From: Candidatus Rokuibacteriota bacterium
Lineage (GTDB): Bacteria > Methylomirabilota > Methylomirabilia > Rokubacteriales > CSP1-6
Length of the DNA stretch: 64,000 bases
Direction: 5' to 3'
NCBI GenBank assembly: GCA_003220345.1
Contig: QHSC01000078.1
Location: 1 to 64,000 of the forward strand
Positions 33,085-43,516 of the stretch are shown here, in pieces. The notes beneath the pieces are model-generated. The model ran no database searches and was not told the DNA's origin. It worked only from the letters and a program-made list of their open reading frames with translations. How positions within the stretch are numbered: position 1 is the first letter of the stretch; every line of letters starts with the position of its first letter. The position numbers and the translations under genes are program-made.

Positions 33085-34056
33085 GTGGAGCTCCTCGAAG
33101 GGCAGTTCTCGGCGGACGAATCCGCCCGCCTCTGCCGCAACTATCGGTACGCGGCCGAGCGTGTGATGCGGATCATGGCCGGCTGGATCGCGCTGACGCC
33201 CGAGCTCTCCGCCAAGCTCCTCCTTGGCCGCCACGTCTGGGACAACGCTCAGCACGCCGACGCCTGGGGCAAGCGGCTGCCGGAGCTCCGGGCCCATGCC
33301 CAGGAGTCCGAGCCGCCCAACCAGGCCTTCGTGGCTCTCATGGACGCCCTCGAGGCGCCCGAAGCGCCCGGCCAGACCGTCGAGCGACTGGCCGGCGTCT
33401 ATCGCGTGCTCAAGCCCCATCTCCTGAGCGTCTACGAGCAGCATCTCGTCCGCGCGAACCCCGTGTACGAGCCGCCGACCTGCCGTATCCTTTCCCGCTG
33501 CATCGAGGACGAGCGCCGCCACGTCGTGGCCGGCGAGACCATCATTCGCCATCTCGCGGTTTCTTCCGAGTCTCAAGCGCGCGCGGGCGCCTGGCAGAGC
33601 AAGCTCCAGGGTCTGCTCGAAGCGGCGGGCGGAGTGACGGGACAGGGACTGCCTCCGGCCGTCGGCCTGCCGGCCAGCCCGTCCGCTCCCGTGTCTGACG
33701 ACGCGGGCGAGTTCATCCGTCTGGAGCGGGCGCAGACTCGCTGGCCCATACCGGAAGACCTCGAGGGCGCCATTCGCGCTCTGGGCGATGCCCTCGTCTC
33801 CGCGGACGAGAGCACGCTGGCCCGCTTCCTGAGTGCGCCGATGGACACGGCCGTCCTGGCCGCCCTCAAGGCCGGGCGCCTCGCAAGCCACCGGGCGGTG
33901 GCGTTCGTGAAGCTGGGCCGGCACCGCATCGTGAAGTATCGGTTGGAGGGTGGGGGAGGCGCCGTCACCCTCAATGCGCGCTGGGAGCAGGGCGCGGAGG
34001 GCTGGCGCGTGGGCGCCGTCGACGTCGTGAAGATCGAGCAGACGCAGCCCGCCTGA
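33085..34056 (+). CDS. Ferritin-like protein with C-terminal extra domain
   Basis: 323 residues, GTG start 6 nt after the previous gene. A second helical bundle of the same type: WDNAQHADAW (D53, H57) in place of ExxH, and EDERRHVVAGE (E143-x2-H146). The first site has lost its glutamate, so metal binding may be partial. From about 225 a separate alpha/beta domain of unknown family follows (ADESTLARFLSAPMDTA, VKYRLEGGGGAVTLNARW). It appears to be a diverged paralogue of the upstream gene fused to a new domain. Confidence 0.7.
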   Translation: MELLEGQFSADESARLCRNYRYAAERVMRIMAGWIALTPELSAKLLLGRHVWDNAQHADAWGKRLPELRAHAQESEPPNQAFVALMDALEAPEAPGQTVERLAGVYRVLKPHLLSVYEQHLVRANPVYEPPTCRILSRCIEDERRHVVAGETIIRHLAVSSESQARAGAWQSKLQGLLEAAGGVTGQGLPPAVGLPASPSAPVSDDAGEFIRLERAQTRWPIPEDLEGAIRALGDALVSADESTLARFLSAPMDTAVLAALKAGRLASHRAVAFVKLGRHRIVKYRLEGGGGAVTLNARWEQGAEGWRVGAVDVVKIEQTQPA

Positions 34057-34058
34057 GC

Positions 34059-35402
34059 GTGCTCGAGAGCGTCCTCATCGCCAATCGCGGCGAGATCGCC
34101 CGCCGCGTCATCCGCGCTTGCCGCGCCCTCGGGGTCCGATCCATCGCCGTCTACTCCGAGGCTGACGCCGGCTGGCCCCACGTCACCGATGCCGACGAGG
34201 CCGTGCTCATCGGCCCCGCCCCCGCGCGGGAGAGCTATCTCGACGGGCAGCGCATCTTGACGGCCGCCCGCGAGCGCGGCGCCCAGGCCATTCATCCCGG
34301 CTACGGCTTTCTCTCCGAGAACTGGCGCTTCGCCAAGGCCTGCGAGGAGGCGGGTCTCGTCTGGATCGGACCGCCCTGGCGAGTCATCCAGCAGATGGGA
34401 GACAAGGTGGGCGCGCGGCGCGAGATGCAGCGGGCCGGCGTGCCCGTGGTGCCGGGGAGCGAGGGGCCCGTCGGCTCCGCGGAGGAGGCACGCCGGATGG
34501 CCGGAGAGATCGGCTATCCCGTCATGCTGAAGGCCGCGGCGGGCGGCGGCGGCATCGGCATGGTAAAAGTGGCGGATGCGGCCGCCCTCGAGCAATCGTA
34601 TGCCGCGGCCGAGCGCCGGGCTCAGGCGGCCTTCGGCGCCCCCGCCCTCTTCGTCGAGCGCTATCTGACCCAGCCCCGCCACGTCGAGGTCCAGATCTTC
34701 GGTGACGCGCGGGGACGGGTCGTGCACCTCCACGAGCGCGAGTGCTCAATCCAGCGCCGACATCAGAAGCTCATCGAGGAGAGCCCGGCTCCCAGCCTGA
34801 CCTCCGACCTCAAGGAGCAGCTCACCGCGGCCGCCGTCACCGGGGCGACGTCCGTCGGCTACGTCAACGCGGGCACCGTGGAATTCATCGTCCAGGGCAG
34901 GGAGTACTACTTCCTCGAGATGAATACCCGGCTCCAGGTGGAGCATCCGGTGACCGAGGAAGTGACGGGGCGAGATCTCGTCCAGGAGCAGCTGAAGGTC
35001 GCTTCGGGAGAGCCCCTGACCTGGCGTCAGGAGGACATCGTCCAGCGCGGCGCGAGCATCGAGTGCCGCATCTACGCCGAGGATGCGGCCCGGAACTTCA
35101 TGCCGTCACCCGGAACCCTCGTGCGCTGGGTCCCTCCCGAAGGACCCGGCCTCCGGCTCGAAAGCGGAGTCACCGAAGGCTGCCAGGTTTCGGTACACTA
35201 CGACCCGCTCCTAGCCAAGCTGGTCGCCACGGGCGCCACGCGGGAGGAGGCAAGGGCCCGCATGGAGGCGGCCCTCGAGGCCTTCGTGATCGAGGGCGTC
35301 AAGACCGCGATCCCGTTCCATCTGCGCGTCATGCGGAGCGCCGCCTTTCGAGAGGGGCGCGTGCATACCCAACTCGTCGAGCAAGGAGCGTTCAATGCCT
35401 GA
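34059..35402 (+). CDS. accC: Biotin carboxylase subunit of an acyl-CoA carboxylase
   Basis: 447 residues, GTG start 2 nt after the previous stop. ATP-grasp carboxylase motifs: LIANRGEIARRVIRAC (6-21), HPGYGFLSEN, KAAAGGGGIGM (the glycine loop), HVEVQIFGD and the catalytic FLEMNTRLQVEHPVTEE. It carboxylates biotin on the BCCP encoded next, with which it overlaps by 8 nt. Together with the carboxyltransferase gene it forms an acetyl-, propionyl- or methylcrotonyl-CoA-type carboxylase. Confidence 0.92.
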   Translation: MLESVLIANRGEIARRVIRACRALGVRSIAVYSEADAGWPHVTDADEAVLIGPAPARESYLDGQRILTAARERGAQAIHPGYGFLSENWRFAKACEEAGLVWIGPPWRVIQQMGDKVGARREMQRAGVPVVPGSEGPVGSAEEARRMAGEIGYPVMLKAAAGGGGIGMVKVADAAALEQSYAAAERRAQAAFGAPALFVERYLTQPRHVEVQIFGDARGRVVHLHERECSIQRRHQKLIEESPAPSLTSDLKEQLTAAAVTGATSVGYVNAGTVEFIVQGREYYFLEMNTRLQVEHPVTEEVTGRDLVQEQLKVASGEPLTWRQEDIVQRGASIECRIYAEDAARNFMPSPGTLVRWVPPEGPGLRLESGVTEGCQVSVHYDPLLAKLVATGATREEARARMEAALEAFVIEGVKTAIPFHLRVMRSAAFREGRVHTQLVEQGAFNA

Positions 35403-35610
35403 GGACGTGAAGGCGCATATCACGGGCGTGGTCTTCCAGATCACGAGCAAGGTCGGCGACGCCGTGGCGGCCGGCGACCCCGTCATCGTGCTGGAGTCCA
35501 TGAAGATGGAGATCCCCGTGGAGGCGCCGAGGGCCGGCAAGGTCAAGGAGATCAAGGTGGCCGAGGGGCAGACCGTGCAGGAAGGCGAGACCGTCGCGGT
35601 CCTCGACTAA
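35395..35610 (+). CDS. Stand-alone biotinyl-domain protein (BCCP)
   Basis: 71 residues, almost only a biotinyl domain. The target lysine is K37 in ESMKMEIPVEAP. It is the mobile carboxyl carrier between AccC and the carboxyltransferase downstream. It is much shorter than AccB, as in decarboxylase or propionyl-type systems with separate small carriers. Confidence 0.9.
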   Translation: MPEDVKAHITGVVFQITSKVGDAVAAGDPVIVLESMKMEIPVEAPRAGKVKEIKVAEGQTVQEGETVAVLD

Positions 35611-35619
35611 GGGGGCGGC

Positions 35620-36079
35620 ATGGAGCTCGATCTCATCCGGGGCAGCTGGAACTATCACTGGTGGGGCAATCGCAAGCTCTTCGACATCGTCTCGGGCCTC
35701 GGCGAGGACACCGCGGCTCGGGCGCTGGGGTCGCAGTTCAGCTTTCCCTCGCTCAAGGGCATGCTCGCGCACATCCACGGGGCCGACAGGATCTGGCTCG
35801 AGCGCTGGACGGGGAAGAAACCGGCGAAGTTGCTCGGTGACGCGGACTTCACGAGCCTGGCCGATCTCCGCAAGCGCTGGGATGGCCTCGAGGACGAGCA
35901 GCGCCGCTTCGTAGACGCGCTGACTCCGTCCGAGCTCCAGCGCGTGGTCGTCCACACCGGCCTCGACGGCAAGGGGACATTCCGAGCTCGCGACCATGAT
36001 CACCATGGTCAAGGACTCGCCGCCGTCCACCGACATGGTCGTCTACTACCGCATCGCCTCGGGCCAGCTCCGGCCCTGA
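35620..36079 (+). pseudogene. DinB/YfiT-like family gene with internal deletion and frame change
   Basis: The first frame gives a normal DinB-family N-terminus (RGSWNYHWWGNRKLFDIVSG, LAHIHGADRIWLERW) to about 35980. The family C-terminus continues in another frame from 35984 (ELATMITMVKDSPPSTDMVV, then YYR) to a TGA at 36077. The segment between, which normally holds the HxxxH metal site (NHxTHHR), is missing. Both flanks look undecayed. Either a recent deletion or an assembly error. It sits between BCCP and the carboxyltransferase. Confidence 0.75.
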
Positions 36080-36110
36080 GGCGATCGGACGGCGCGGGGG
36101 CAGAGCGGCC

Positions 36111-37661
36111 ATGGGAATGAAGGAGCTGGTCGACGAGCTTCGCGCCCGTCGTGAGCGCGCGCTCGCCATGGGTGGGGCGGCGGCCATCGCCAAGCAGCAT
36201 GACGAGGGCAAGCTCACGGTTCGAGAGCGGATCGCCCGGCTCTTCGATCCCGGCTCCTTCCACGAGATCGGCCTCCTGGCCACCCACGCGAACGTCTCAC
36301 CAGCGATGCAAGGGAGAGAGACGCCCGCCGACGGCGTGGTCACGGGCTTCGGAAAGATCAACGACCGGCCCGCCTCCCTGATCGCCTACGACTTCACGGT
36401 GATGGCAGGTTCCATGGGGCGCACGGCCGAGGTCAAATGCAACCGCGCCCGCGAGATCGCCCTCACCAAGCGCATGCCCATGATCTGGCTGATCGACTCG
36501 GCGGGCGCGCGGATCCAGGAGGCGATCGGCTCGACCTTCGCCCAGTCCGGATTTCTCTTCCGCGAAGAGTCGATCATGTCCGGGGTCGTTCCCATGGTCG
36601 CGGCCATGATGGGGCCGGGCGCCGCCGGCACCGCCTATATCCCGGCCCTCTCTGACTTCGTGCCCATGGTCAAGGGAACGAGCCACATGGCCCTGGGCGG
36701 CCCGCCCCTCGTCAAGGCGGTGGTGGGCGAGGACATCACCCCCGAAGAGCTCGGGGGCTCCAAGGTGCACACGGAGATCTCCGGCGTGGCCGACCTCGAG
36801 GTGGCCGACGACGCGGCCTGCATCGATGCGATCAAGGAATACCTCTCGTATTTCCCGACCTCGAATCTCGAGCGGGCGCCCGTGGTCGCCTGCGAGGACC
36901 CCGCCGATCGAATGGACGAGGCCCTCCTCTCCATCGTGCCCGACAGCGCGCGCCGCGCCTATGACATGAAGAAGGTGATCTCCGCCGTGGTCGACGGAGG
37001 GCGCTTCTTCGAGATCAAGCCCGGATGGGCGAGGAATCTGATCACGTGCCTGGCCCGCCTGGGCGGCCGATCCGTGGGCATCCTCGCCAATCAGCCCATG
37101 GTCCTGGGGGGCGCCCTCGATGTCGACGCGGCCGACAAGGCCGCGCGCTTCATCATGCTGTGCGACGCCTTCCATATCCCGCTCGTCTTCCTGCAGGACG
37201 TGCCGGGCTTCATGGTCGGCTCCAAGGTCGAGCGGCAGGGCATCATCCGCCACGGCGCCAAGATGCTCTATGCGGTCAGCGAGGCAACGGTGCCCAAGGT
37301 GACGGTGGTGATTCGGAAGGCGTATGGCGCGGGCTATTTCGTCATGTGCGGCAAGGCGTATGAGCCGGACCTCATCGTGGCCTGGCCCACCGCAGAGATC
37401 TCCGTCATGGGGCCCGAGGGCGGCACCAACATCATCTTCCGCAAGGAGATCGCCGCGGCCGCCCATCCCGAGGAGGAGCGCGCGCGGCGGGTGGAGGAAT
37501 TCCGCAAGCTCATCAACCCGTACATTGCGGCGGGCGGCGCCTTCATCGATGACGTCATCGATCCCCGTGAGACCCGGCCGGTGATCATCCGCGCCCTCGA
37601 GATGGCCGCGACCAAGAAGGTGGAGCGCCCCTGGAAGAAGCACGGAGTCATGCCCGTTTGA
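36111..37661 (+). CDS. Acyl-CoA carboxylase carboxyltransferase subunit
   Basis: 516 residues (ATG 36111 or the ATG two codons later). Two crotonase-fold carboxyltransferase domains: the biotin half (GFGKINDRPASLIAYDFTVM, LIDSAGARIQEA) and the CoA half (FLQDVPGFMVGSKVERQG, IVAWPTAEISVMGPEG). It transfers the carboxyl from biotin to an acyl-CoA. The single long chain fits propionyl-/methylcrotonyl-CoA carboxylase beta subunits; the acyl chain cannot be decided from sequence alone. Confidence 0.9.
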   Translation: MGMKELVDELRARRERALAMGGAAAIAKQHDEGKLTVRERIARLFDPGSFHEIGLLATHANVSPAMQGRETPADGVVTGFGKINDRPASLIAYDFTVMAGSMGRTAEVKCNRAREIALTKRMPMIWLIDSAGARIQEAIGSTFAQSGFLFREESIMSGVVPMVAAMMGPGAAGTAYIPALSDFVPMVKGTSHMALGGPPLVKAVVGEDITPEELGGSKVHTEISGVADLEVADDAACIDAIKEYLSYFPTSNLERAPVVACEDPADRMDEALLSIVPDSARRAYDMKKVISAVVDGGRFFEIKPGWARNLITCLARLGGRSVGILANQPMVLGGALDVDAADKAARFIMLCDAFHIPLVFLQDVPGFMVGSKVERQGIIRHGAKMLYAVSEATVPKVTVVIRKAYGAGYFVMCGKAYEPDLIVAWPTAEISVMGPEGGTNIIFRKEIAAAAHPEEERARRVEEFRKLINPYIAAGGAFIDDVIDPRETRPVIIRALEMAATKKVERPWKKHGVMPV

Positions 37662-37689
37662 GTCGGTCTACCTCGCGAGCCTGCCGGCG

Positions 37690-38676
37690 ATGCTGATCCT
37701 CACGGAAGCCCAGGTCCGCGAGCTGCTCGACCTCGACGCGCTCGTGGACGCCATGGCGGCCGCCATGGTCGACGCCAGCACGGGCGCGGCCTCCATGCCC
37801 CAGCGGATCGCGGCGCTCGTGCCGGGCCAGGAGGGGATGGTGGCGGCCATGCCCGCCTTTCTTCCTTCCGCGAAGGCGCTGGCCGTCAAGCTCGTGTCCC
37901 TCTTCCCGCGGAATGCCGGGTCCACGCTTCCCACCCATCAGGGTGTCATCGTCGCTTTCGATCCCGATACCGGAACCCCCGTCGCCCTCATGGACGCCAT
38001 TTACATCACGGCGGCGCGGACGGCGGCGGGCTCGGCGCTCGCCACGCGCCTCCTCGCCCGTCCGGACGCCGCGGTGCTCGCTGTGCTGGGCAGCGGCGTC
38101 CAGGCCCGGAGCCATGCCCGGGCCATCCCGCGCGTGCGGCCGGTTCGCGAGGTCCGTATCGCGAGCCGCAATCGGGCCGCCGTCGAGCGGCTCGCGCAGG
38201 AGCTCGCGGATGAGCTGAGGATCCCGGTCCGTCCCGCAGGCTCCTACCGAGAAGCGATGCAGGGGGCGGACATCGTGGCGGCAACCACGCATACCGCCGA
38301 GCCCGTGGTGCGTCGAGAATGGGTCGCTCCCGGCATGCACATCACCTCCGTCGGCTTCAATCGGGAGGGCCGGGAAGTCGATGGGGACACGGTGCGGGAC
38401 GCGCTCGTGGTGGTGGAGACGCGGGCGGCCGCTCTTGCCCCGTATCCGAGCGGAGCCAATGACCTGCTCTGGGCCGTCCGGGACGGGCTCATCGATGCCG
38501 GGCACGTCCACGCCGAGCTCGGAGAGCTGGTGAGCGGCCGACGACCTGGACGCACCTCGCGGGATCAGATCACGCTCTACAAGTCCGGAGGCGTGGCCGT
38601 GCAGGATGTGGCGGCCGCCGCTCTCGTGCTGCGCGAGGCGCGCGCACGAGGGGTCGGCCGCGACATCCCAATCTAG
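37690..38676 (+). CDS. Ornithine cyclodeaminase/mu-crystallin family protein
   Basis: 328 residues. N-terminal LTEAQVRELLDLDALVDAM and the NAD-binding LAVLGSGVQARSHARAI (about 131-147) identify the family. K67 (LAVKLVSLFPRN) is in the family substrate-binding position. Members act as ornithine cyclodeaminases, alanine or ketimine dehydrogenases, so the substrate is unsure. It is the last gene on this strand before a convergent LLM gene 3 nt away. Confidence 0.85.
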   Translation: MLILTEAQVRELLDLDALVDAMAAAMVDASTGAASMPQRIAALVPGQEGMVAAMPAFLPSAKALAVKLVSLFPRNAGSTLPTHQGVIVAFDPDTGTPVALMDAIYITAARTAAGSALATRLLARPDAAVLAVLGSGVQARSHARAIPRVRPVREVRIASRNRAAVERLAQELADELRIPVRPAGSYREAMQGADIVAATTHTAEPVVRREWVAPGMHITSVGFNREGREVDGDTVRDALVVVETRAAALAPYPSGANDLLWAVRDGLIDAGHVHAELGELVSGRRPGRTSRDQITLYKSGGVAVQDVAAAALVLREARARGVGRDIPI

Positions 38677-38679
38677 AAC

Positions 38680-39519
38680 CTACTTCTTGACGAACTTGCT
38701 CCACTGGTCGAGGAGCGGCAGCACCGCGTCCCGGCCCTCGGGGGGCAGCCGCAAGATGGCCCGCGTGATCCCCGCCTGCGCGTAGGTCTCGAGCGTGGCC
38801 TCGTCGGGCTTGGCTCCGAAGACCGACACCGAGATGGTCTTCATGTCGCGCCCCGCCTTGGCGGCGCGCTCACCCAAGTCCTTGAGGGCGGGCAGGATGA
38901 TCTCGGCCGCCCGCCCGCGCGGAAACCACCCGTCGCAGAAATCCACGACCCGCTGGAGCGTGTACGCGCTCTCGCCGCCCAGGAGCACGGGCGGGTGGGG
39001 CTTCTGAGCGGGCTTCGGCCAGGACCAGATCTTGTCGAAGTTGACGAACTTCCCGTGGAACTCGGCCTCGTCCTTTGTCCAGATCTCCTTCATGGCCAAG
39101 ACCTGCTCGCGCAGCTTCTTGAAGCGTGTGGCGAATACGGCGCCGTGGTTCTCCATCTCCTCGGCGTTCCATCCTCCCCCGATGCCGAACTCGAAGCGCC
39201 CGCCCGACAGCGCGTCGAGGCTCGCCACCTCCTTGGCCGTGATGATGGTGTCGCGCTCGATGACCAGGCAGATGCCGGTGCCGATCCGGAGTCGCTTGGT
39301 CGCGGCGGCGGCGGCCATGAGCGAGACGAAAGGGTCGAAGGTGTGCGCGTATTCCTTGGGGAGCTGGCTGCCGCCGGGGAACGGGGTCCGGCGACTCGTC
39401 GGGATGTGAGTGTGCTCGGGCACCCAGAGCGATTCGAAGCCGCGCGCCTCTGCCTCGCGGGCAAGCTCGTCGATGCGAATCGCGTAATCGGTGAAGAACA
39501 TGCACACGCCGATATTCAT
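38680..39519 (-). CDS. LLM-class (F420-dependent type) oxidoreductase
   Basis: 279 residues. The luciferase-like TIM barrel is shown by MNIGVCMFFTDYAIRIDELA, LWVPEHTHIPTS, IGTGICLVIERDTI and GIGGGWNAEEMENHG. Many such proteins use coenzyme F420, others FMN. Substrate unknown. It runs opposite to its neighbours; the upstream gap holds the mmpL promoter region. Confidence 0.85.
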   Translation of the reverse strand: MNIGVCMFFTDYAIRIDELAREAEARGFESLWVPEHTHIPTSRRTPFPGGSQLPKEYAHTFDPFVSLMAAAAATKRLRIGTGICLVIERDTIITAKEVASLDALSGGRFEFGIGGGWNAEEMENHGAVFATRFKKLREQVLAMKEIWTKDEAEFHGKFVNFDKIWSWPKPAQKPHPPVLLGGESAYTLQRVVDFCDGWFPRGRAAEIILPALKDLGERAAKAGRDMKTISVSVFGAKPDEATLETYAQAGITRAILRLPPEGRDAVLPLLDQWSKFVKK

Positions 39520-39675
39520 GGGCAGCCTCCTTGAGGTCGGGGCGGTTTTGCGACGGGGGCAGTCTAACGCCGATCAGGCTTCTCGGCCAGCGGGAGGCTG
39601 GTTCTCTCTGTTACAGTATGAGCACGCCGGCGGTCGGTGTCTCTCCGGCGACACGCCGCGGGAGGCTGGACCACG

Positions 39676-42000
39676 ATGAGCGACATGCTGGGCGCGTGGG
39701 GCCGGTGGGTGTACCGCTTCCGCTGGTGGCTCCTTGCCGCCTCCGCCCTCTCGCTCGCGCCGGCCTCCGTCATTCTGATCCAGGGCGCCCAGCTCGAAGC
39801 CGGCACCATGCTCACGACGACGGAATCCGGTCGGGCGGCCTCCCTGATGGCCCGGCAGCTCCCGGGACAGCCCGTCTCGTTCGAGCTCATCCTGAGCAGC
39901 GCCACCCTGCGTGCCACCGACCGCGTGTTCCGCGACGAGGTGCAGCGGGCCCTGGCCCCGCTCAAGGCCGACCCGCGCGTGGCGCGCGTCCGCACCCCGT
40001 ACGATGTGAGTCCGCCGGACCCGGCCATGCTCTCGCGCGATGGCCATCGCGCGCGGGTCCTGGTCGAGCTTGCCGTCCGCGCGTCGGGCCTGGTCACCCT
40101 CGGATTCTCCTCCGTGTCGCCCGAGGTGTACGCCTCTCTCCGCGCCAAGGTGCAGTCACGGACTCTCGAGGTGGTCGGGGCAGGCATGCTGGCCATCAAC
40201 CACGACTTCGTCGAGGTCGCCAAGCGCGACCTCAAGCGAGCCGAGCTCGTGATCCTTCCCGTGGTCGTGGTCTTCCTGTTGCTGGCCTTCGGCTCGGTGG
40301 TGGCCGCCCTTCTCCCTCTGGGCGTGGGCGTGCTGGCGATGATCGGCGGCATCGCGGGGACCGAGCTGCTTGCGCGCCACATGTCCGTCTCGGCCTATGC
40401 CCCGAACATCGTGACCATGATCGGGCTCGGCGTCGCCATCGACTACTCGCTGTTCATCGTGAACCGCTTTCGCGAGGAGATCGGGCGGCGGCCGGTTCCC
40501 GAGGCCCTCGCCCGCACCATGTCGACGACGGGGCGCGCCATTCTCTTCTCCGGGGTCACGGTGGCCATCGGGCTTCTCGGCATGCTCGCGCTCGGCCTCG
40601 GCAACATCGGGTCGCTGGGGCTGGCGGGGACCATCGTGGTCGCGCTGTCCGTGCTCTACGGGCTGACCTTCCTGCCCGCCGCCCTCGCCATCCTTGGCCC
40701 GCACGTGAATGCCCTGTCGCTACCCCGCCTCGGCTTCCTCGGGCTGGGCGACGGCTCGGGATTCTGGCATCGCCTGGCCGCGCTCGTCATGACACACCCG
40801 TGGCGATTCTTCCTGCCCGCGGCGGGCCTGCTTCTCCTCCTGGGGCAACCCTTTCTGCATATCCGGCTGGGCGCGGGCGATGTCACGGCATTGCCCCGGT
40901 GGGCGGAGGCGCGCCGCGGGGCCGAGCTTCTCGCGCGGGAGTTCCCGAGTGACGACGAGACGCCCATCATCGTGGTGCTGAGCTACCGGGAGGGGTCGCC
41001 CCTCTCGCCTCCGCGCGTGGGCGAGGTCTATGACCTGAGCCACTGGCTCGTGAAGCTCCCCGGAGTGACCGCGGTGCGAAGCCTGCTCGACCTGTCCCCC
41101 GACATGAGCCGCGAGGACTATCAGCGGTTCGTGAAGATCCCGCAGGCCATGTGGCCGTCGGAGATGCAAGAGGCCGTATCCCGGATGGTCGGGGAGCGCA
41201 TCATGGTCCTTGCGGTCTCCACATCGCACTCCCCAGGCAGCGACGAGGCGCGCGCCCTCGTCCGCGCCATTCGCGCTTCGCACCCGCCCGTGGACGGCGA
41301 GGTCCTGATCACCGGCGCCACCGCCTTCGATCTCGATTTCATGGGTGTCGTGCAGCGCAATGCGCCGTTCGCCATCGCCCTCGTGGTCGTGGCCACCTAC
41401 GCGGCGCTCCTCGTCCTCCTGGGCTCGGTGCTCCTGCCCCTCAAGGCCGTCATCGTCAACCTGCTGTCCATCAGCGCCTCCTACGGTGCCCTCGTGTGGA
41501 TCTTCCAGGATGGGCATCTCTCCCGCTGGCTCGACTTCACGCCCGGGTCGATCCAGACCGCCACGCCCATCATCATGTTCTGCCTGATCTTCGGGCTCTC
41601 CATGGACTACGAGGTGCTGCTCTTGAGCCGCGTGCGAGAGGAATACGAGCGGACGGGCGACAACATCCTGGCGGTGGGCGCGGGGCTCGAACGGACGGGA
41701 CGGCTCATCACATGGGCGGGCGCGATCATGGCCGCGGTCTTCTTTGCCTTCGCCTTGGCTGATTCCGTGATCATCAAGGCCGTGGGGGTGGGGATAGGCA
41801 TCGCGGTCGTCCTCGACGCCACGGTCGTGCGGGCCCTCTTGGTCCCCGCGACCATGCGACTCATGGGGACGTGGAACTGGTGGGTGCCAGGACCGATGGC
41901 GCGGCTCGCCCGCATGGCCCGGCCGGAGATGGGACAGCCCGCCGCCCGCGGGGTGTCCGCGGACGGCGGGCGGGGAATCAGTTCTCGACGAAGGCCTTGA
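39676..42000 (+). CDS. MMPL/RND-family transporter
   Basis: 774 residues from ATG 39676. One N-terminal transmembrane helix (about 10-32), two extracytoplasmic loops, and two blocks of membrane helices (about 190-350 and 555-700). [19 protein letters not shown] and [20 protein letters not shown] carry the DY pair of MMPL proton relays. Such transporters export lipids or drugs in exchange for protons. Its 3' end overlaps the convergent rpoD gene by 23 nt. Confidence 0.9.
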   Translation: MSDMLGAWGRWVYRFRWWLLAASALSLAPASVILIQGAQLEAGTMLTTTESGRAASLMARQLPGQPVSFELILSSATLRATDRVFRDEVQRALAPLKADPRVARVRTPYDVSPPDPAMLSRDGHRARVLVELAVRASGLVTLGFSSVSPEVYASLRAKVQSRTLEVVGAGMLAINHDFVEVAKRDLKRAELVILPVVVVFLLLAFGSVVAALLPLGVGVLAMIGGIAGTELLARHMSVSAYAPNIVTMIGLGVAIDYSLFIVNRFREEIGRRPVPEALARTMSTTGRAILFSGVTVAIGLLGMLALGLGNIGSLGLAGTIVVALSVLYGLTFLPAALAILGPHVNALSLPRLGFLGLGDGSGFWHRLAALVMTHPWRFFLPAAGLLLLLGQPFLHIRLGAGDVTALPRWAEARRGAELLAREFPSDDETPIIVVLSYREGSPLSPPRVGEVYDLSHWLVKLPGVTAVRSLLDLSPDMSREDYQRFVKIPQAMWPSEMQEAVSRMVGERIMVLAVSTSHSPGSDEARALVRAIRASHPPVDGEVLITGATAFDLDFMGVVQRNAPFAIALVVVATYAALLVLLGSVLLPLKAVIVNLLSISASYGALVWIFQDGHLSRWLDFTPGSIQTATPIIMFCLIFGLSMDYEVLLLSRVREEYERTGDNILAVGAGLERTGRLITWAGAIMAAVFFAFALADSVIIKAVGVGIGIAVVLDATVVRALLVPATMRLMGTWNWWVPGPMARLARMARPEMGQPAARGVSADGGRGISSRRRP

Positions 42001-43516
42001 GGGCCCGGCCCCGCAGGGGGTGGCGCAGCTTGCGGAGGGCCTTGGTCTCGATCTGGCGGATACGCTCTCTCGTCACCGAGAAGCGCCGGCCCACCTCTTC
42101 GAGCGTGTGCTCGCCTTCCTCGCCGATGCCGAAGCGCAGCCGGAGGATCTCCTTCTCCTTGGGGCTGAGCGTGCTGAGCGCCCGCTCGACCTGGGTCGTG
42201 AGGTCCTGCGTGATCAGCGTCTCGTTCGGGGACTCGGCGCTCTTGTCCTCGAGGAAATCCCCGAGCTCGGAGTCTTCTCCGATCGGCGTCTCCAGCGACA
42301 GCGGCTTACGCGAGGACTCCAGGATGAGCCGGACCTTGCGCGCGGGCACGCCCGTCTTCTGGGCCAGCTCCTCGGGCGTGGGCTCGCGGCCCAGGTCATT
42401 GACCATGCTCCGGTTGACCCGGGCGATGCGATTGAGCGTCTCGACCATGTGGACAGGGATGCGGATGGTCCGGGAATGGTCGGCGATCGCCCGCGTGATG
42501 GCCTGGCGGATCCACCAGGTGGCATAGGTCGAGAACTTGAAACCGCGCCGGTACTGAAAGCGGTCCACCGCCTTCATGAGCCCGATGTTGCCTTCCTGGA
42601 CGAGGTCGAGCAGGGTGAGCTCGCTTCCCAGGTAGCGCTTGGCCACCGAGACGACGAGGCGCAGGTTGGCCTCCATGAGCTCGCGCTTGGCCTGACGCAC
42701 CACTCGGTCATGCCCCTCGATCTCGTGGAGCGCGGACTGCAGGGCCTTCTTCCCCAGGCCGATCTGGGCCTCGAGCTCGCGCACTTCCCTCGGGGTCTTG
42801 AGCTCGGCGAGGCGCTTGGCCTGCCGTCGAATATCTGCCACCACCCGGTCCACGAGGGCGGGCTTGAGGGGCAGCTTCTCGACGACACCCTGGATCGACG
42901 CACGGTTCTGCGCGATCCACTTGTGGTAGTTGGCGCGCGTGGTCTTGCCGCGGCGCCGATCGGCGAGGGCCAGCTCGAGCCGCTCGATCTCGCGCTCGAG
43001 ACGCCGGATCCTCGCGAAAGCGGCGAGGAGCGGCTTGACCTCCTCGGGCTTGGGCTCGACACCGTCGGGCAGCAGGATGACCTCGTCGAGAGCCATCTCC
43101 TGCCGGCGAATCAGGTCGGCCAATCCGAGCAGCCGGGCCGTCGCCATCGGAATGCCAGCGAGCGCACGGCGGAGCTGGATCTGACCCGCCTCGATCCGTC
43201 GACCGATCGCGACCTCGTGCTCCGCCGTGAGCAGGCGCACCTTGCCGATCTCCTTGAGATACAGGCGGACCGGATCCTCGCCCGACGTGACGCCGGGACG
43301 GAGAGCTTCCTCCGAGAGGGCTGGGGTCTCTTCCAGGATCACTGGCCGGCCCGCTTCTTCCTCCTCGATCTCAGGCGCGATGGGCTCGGCCACGGCCTTG
43401 AGCTTGGGGAGTCCGTCGTGGCGGAGCTTTGACCGGATCTTGACCTTTGACTGCGCGCCCGCACCGCTCGAGATCATTGCGGCGGTTACCGCTTCGTCGG
43501 CTTCCCTGAACGTCAT
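41978..43516 (-). CDS. rpoD: RNA polymerase sigma-70 factor (RpoD type)
   Basis: 512 residues. Region 1.2 ([20 protein letters not shown]), a non-conserved insert rich in basic helices (about 180-260), region 2 ([34 protein letters not shown]), region 3 and region 4 ([20 protein letters not shown]) are all present. Region 1.1 is not recognisable. A GAGGAG box lies 11 nt upstream of the ATG. It is the primary or a primary-like sigma factor, matching the TTGACA/TATAAT-type promoters seen here. Confidence 0.92.
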   Translation of the reverse strand: MTFREADEAVTAAMISSGAGAQSKVKIRSKLRHDGLPKLKAVAEPIAPEIEEEEAGRPVILEETPALSEEALRPGVTSGEDPVRLYLKEIGKVRLLTAEHEVAIGRRIEAGQIQLRRALAGIPMATARLLGLADLIRRQEMALDEVILLPDGVEPKPEEVKPLLAAFARIRRLEREIERLELALADRRRGKTTRANYHKWIAQNRASIQGVVEKLPLKPALVDRVVADIRRQAKRLAELKTPREVRELEAQIGLGKKALQSALHEIEGHDRVVRQAKRELMEANLRLVVSVAKRYLGSELTLLDLVQEGNIGLMKAVDRFQYRRGFKFSTYATWWIRQAITRAIADHSRTIRIPVHMVETLNRIARVNRSMVNDLGREPTPEELAQKTGVPARKVRLILESSRKPLSLETPIGEDSELGDFLEDKSAESPNETLITQDLTTQVERALSTLSPKEKEILRLRFGIGEEGEHTLEEVGRRFSVTRERIRQIETKALRKLRHPLRGRALKAFVEN

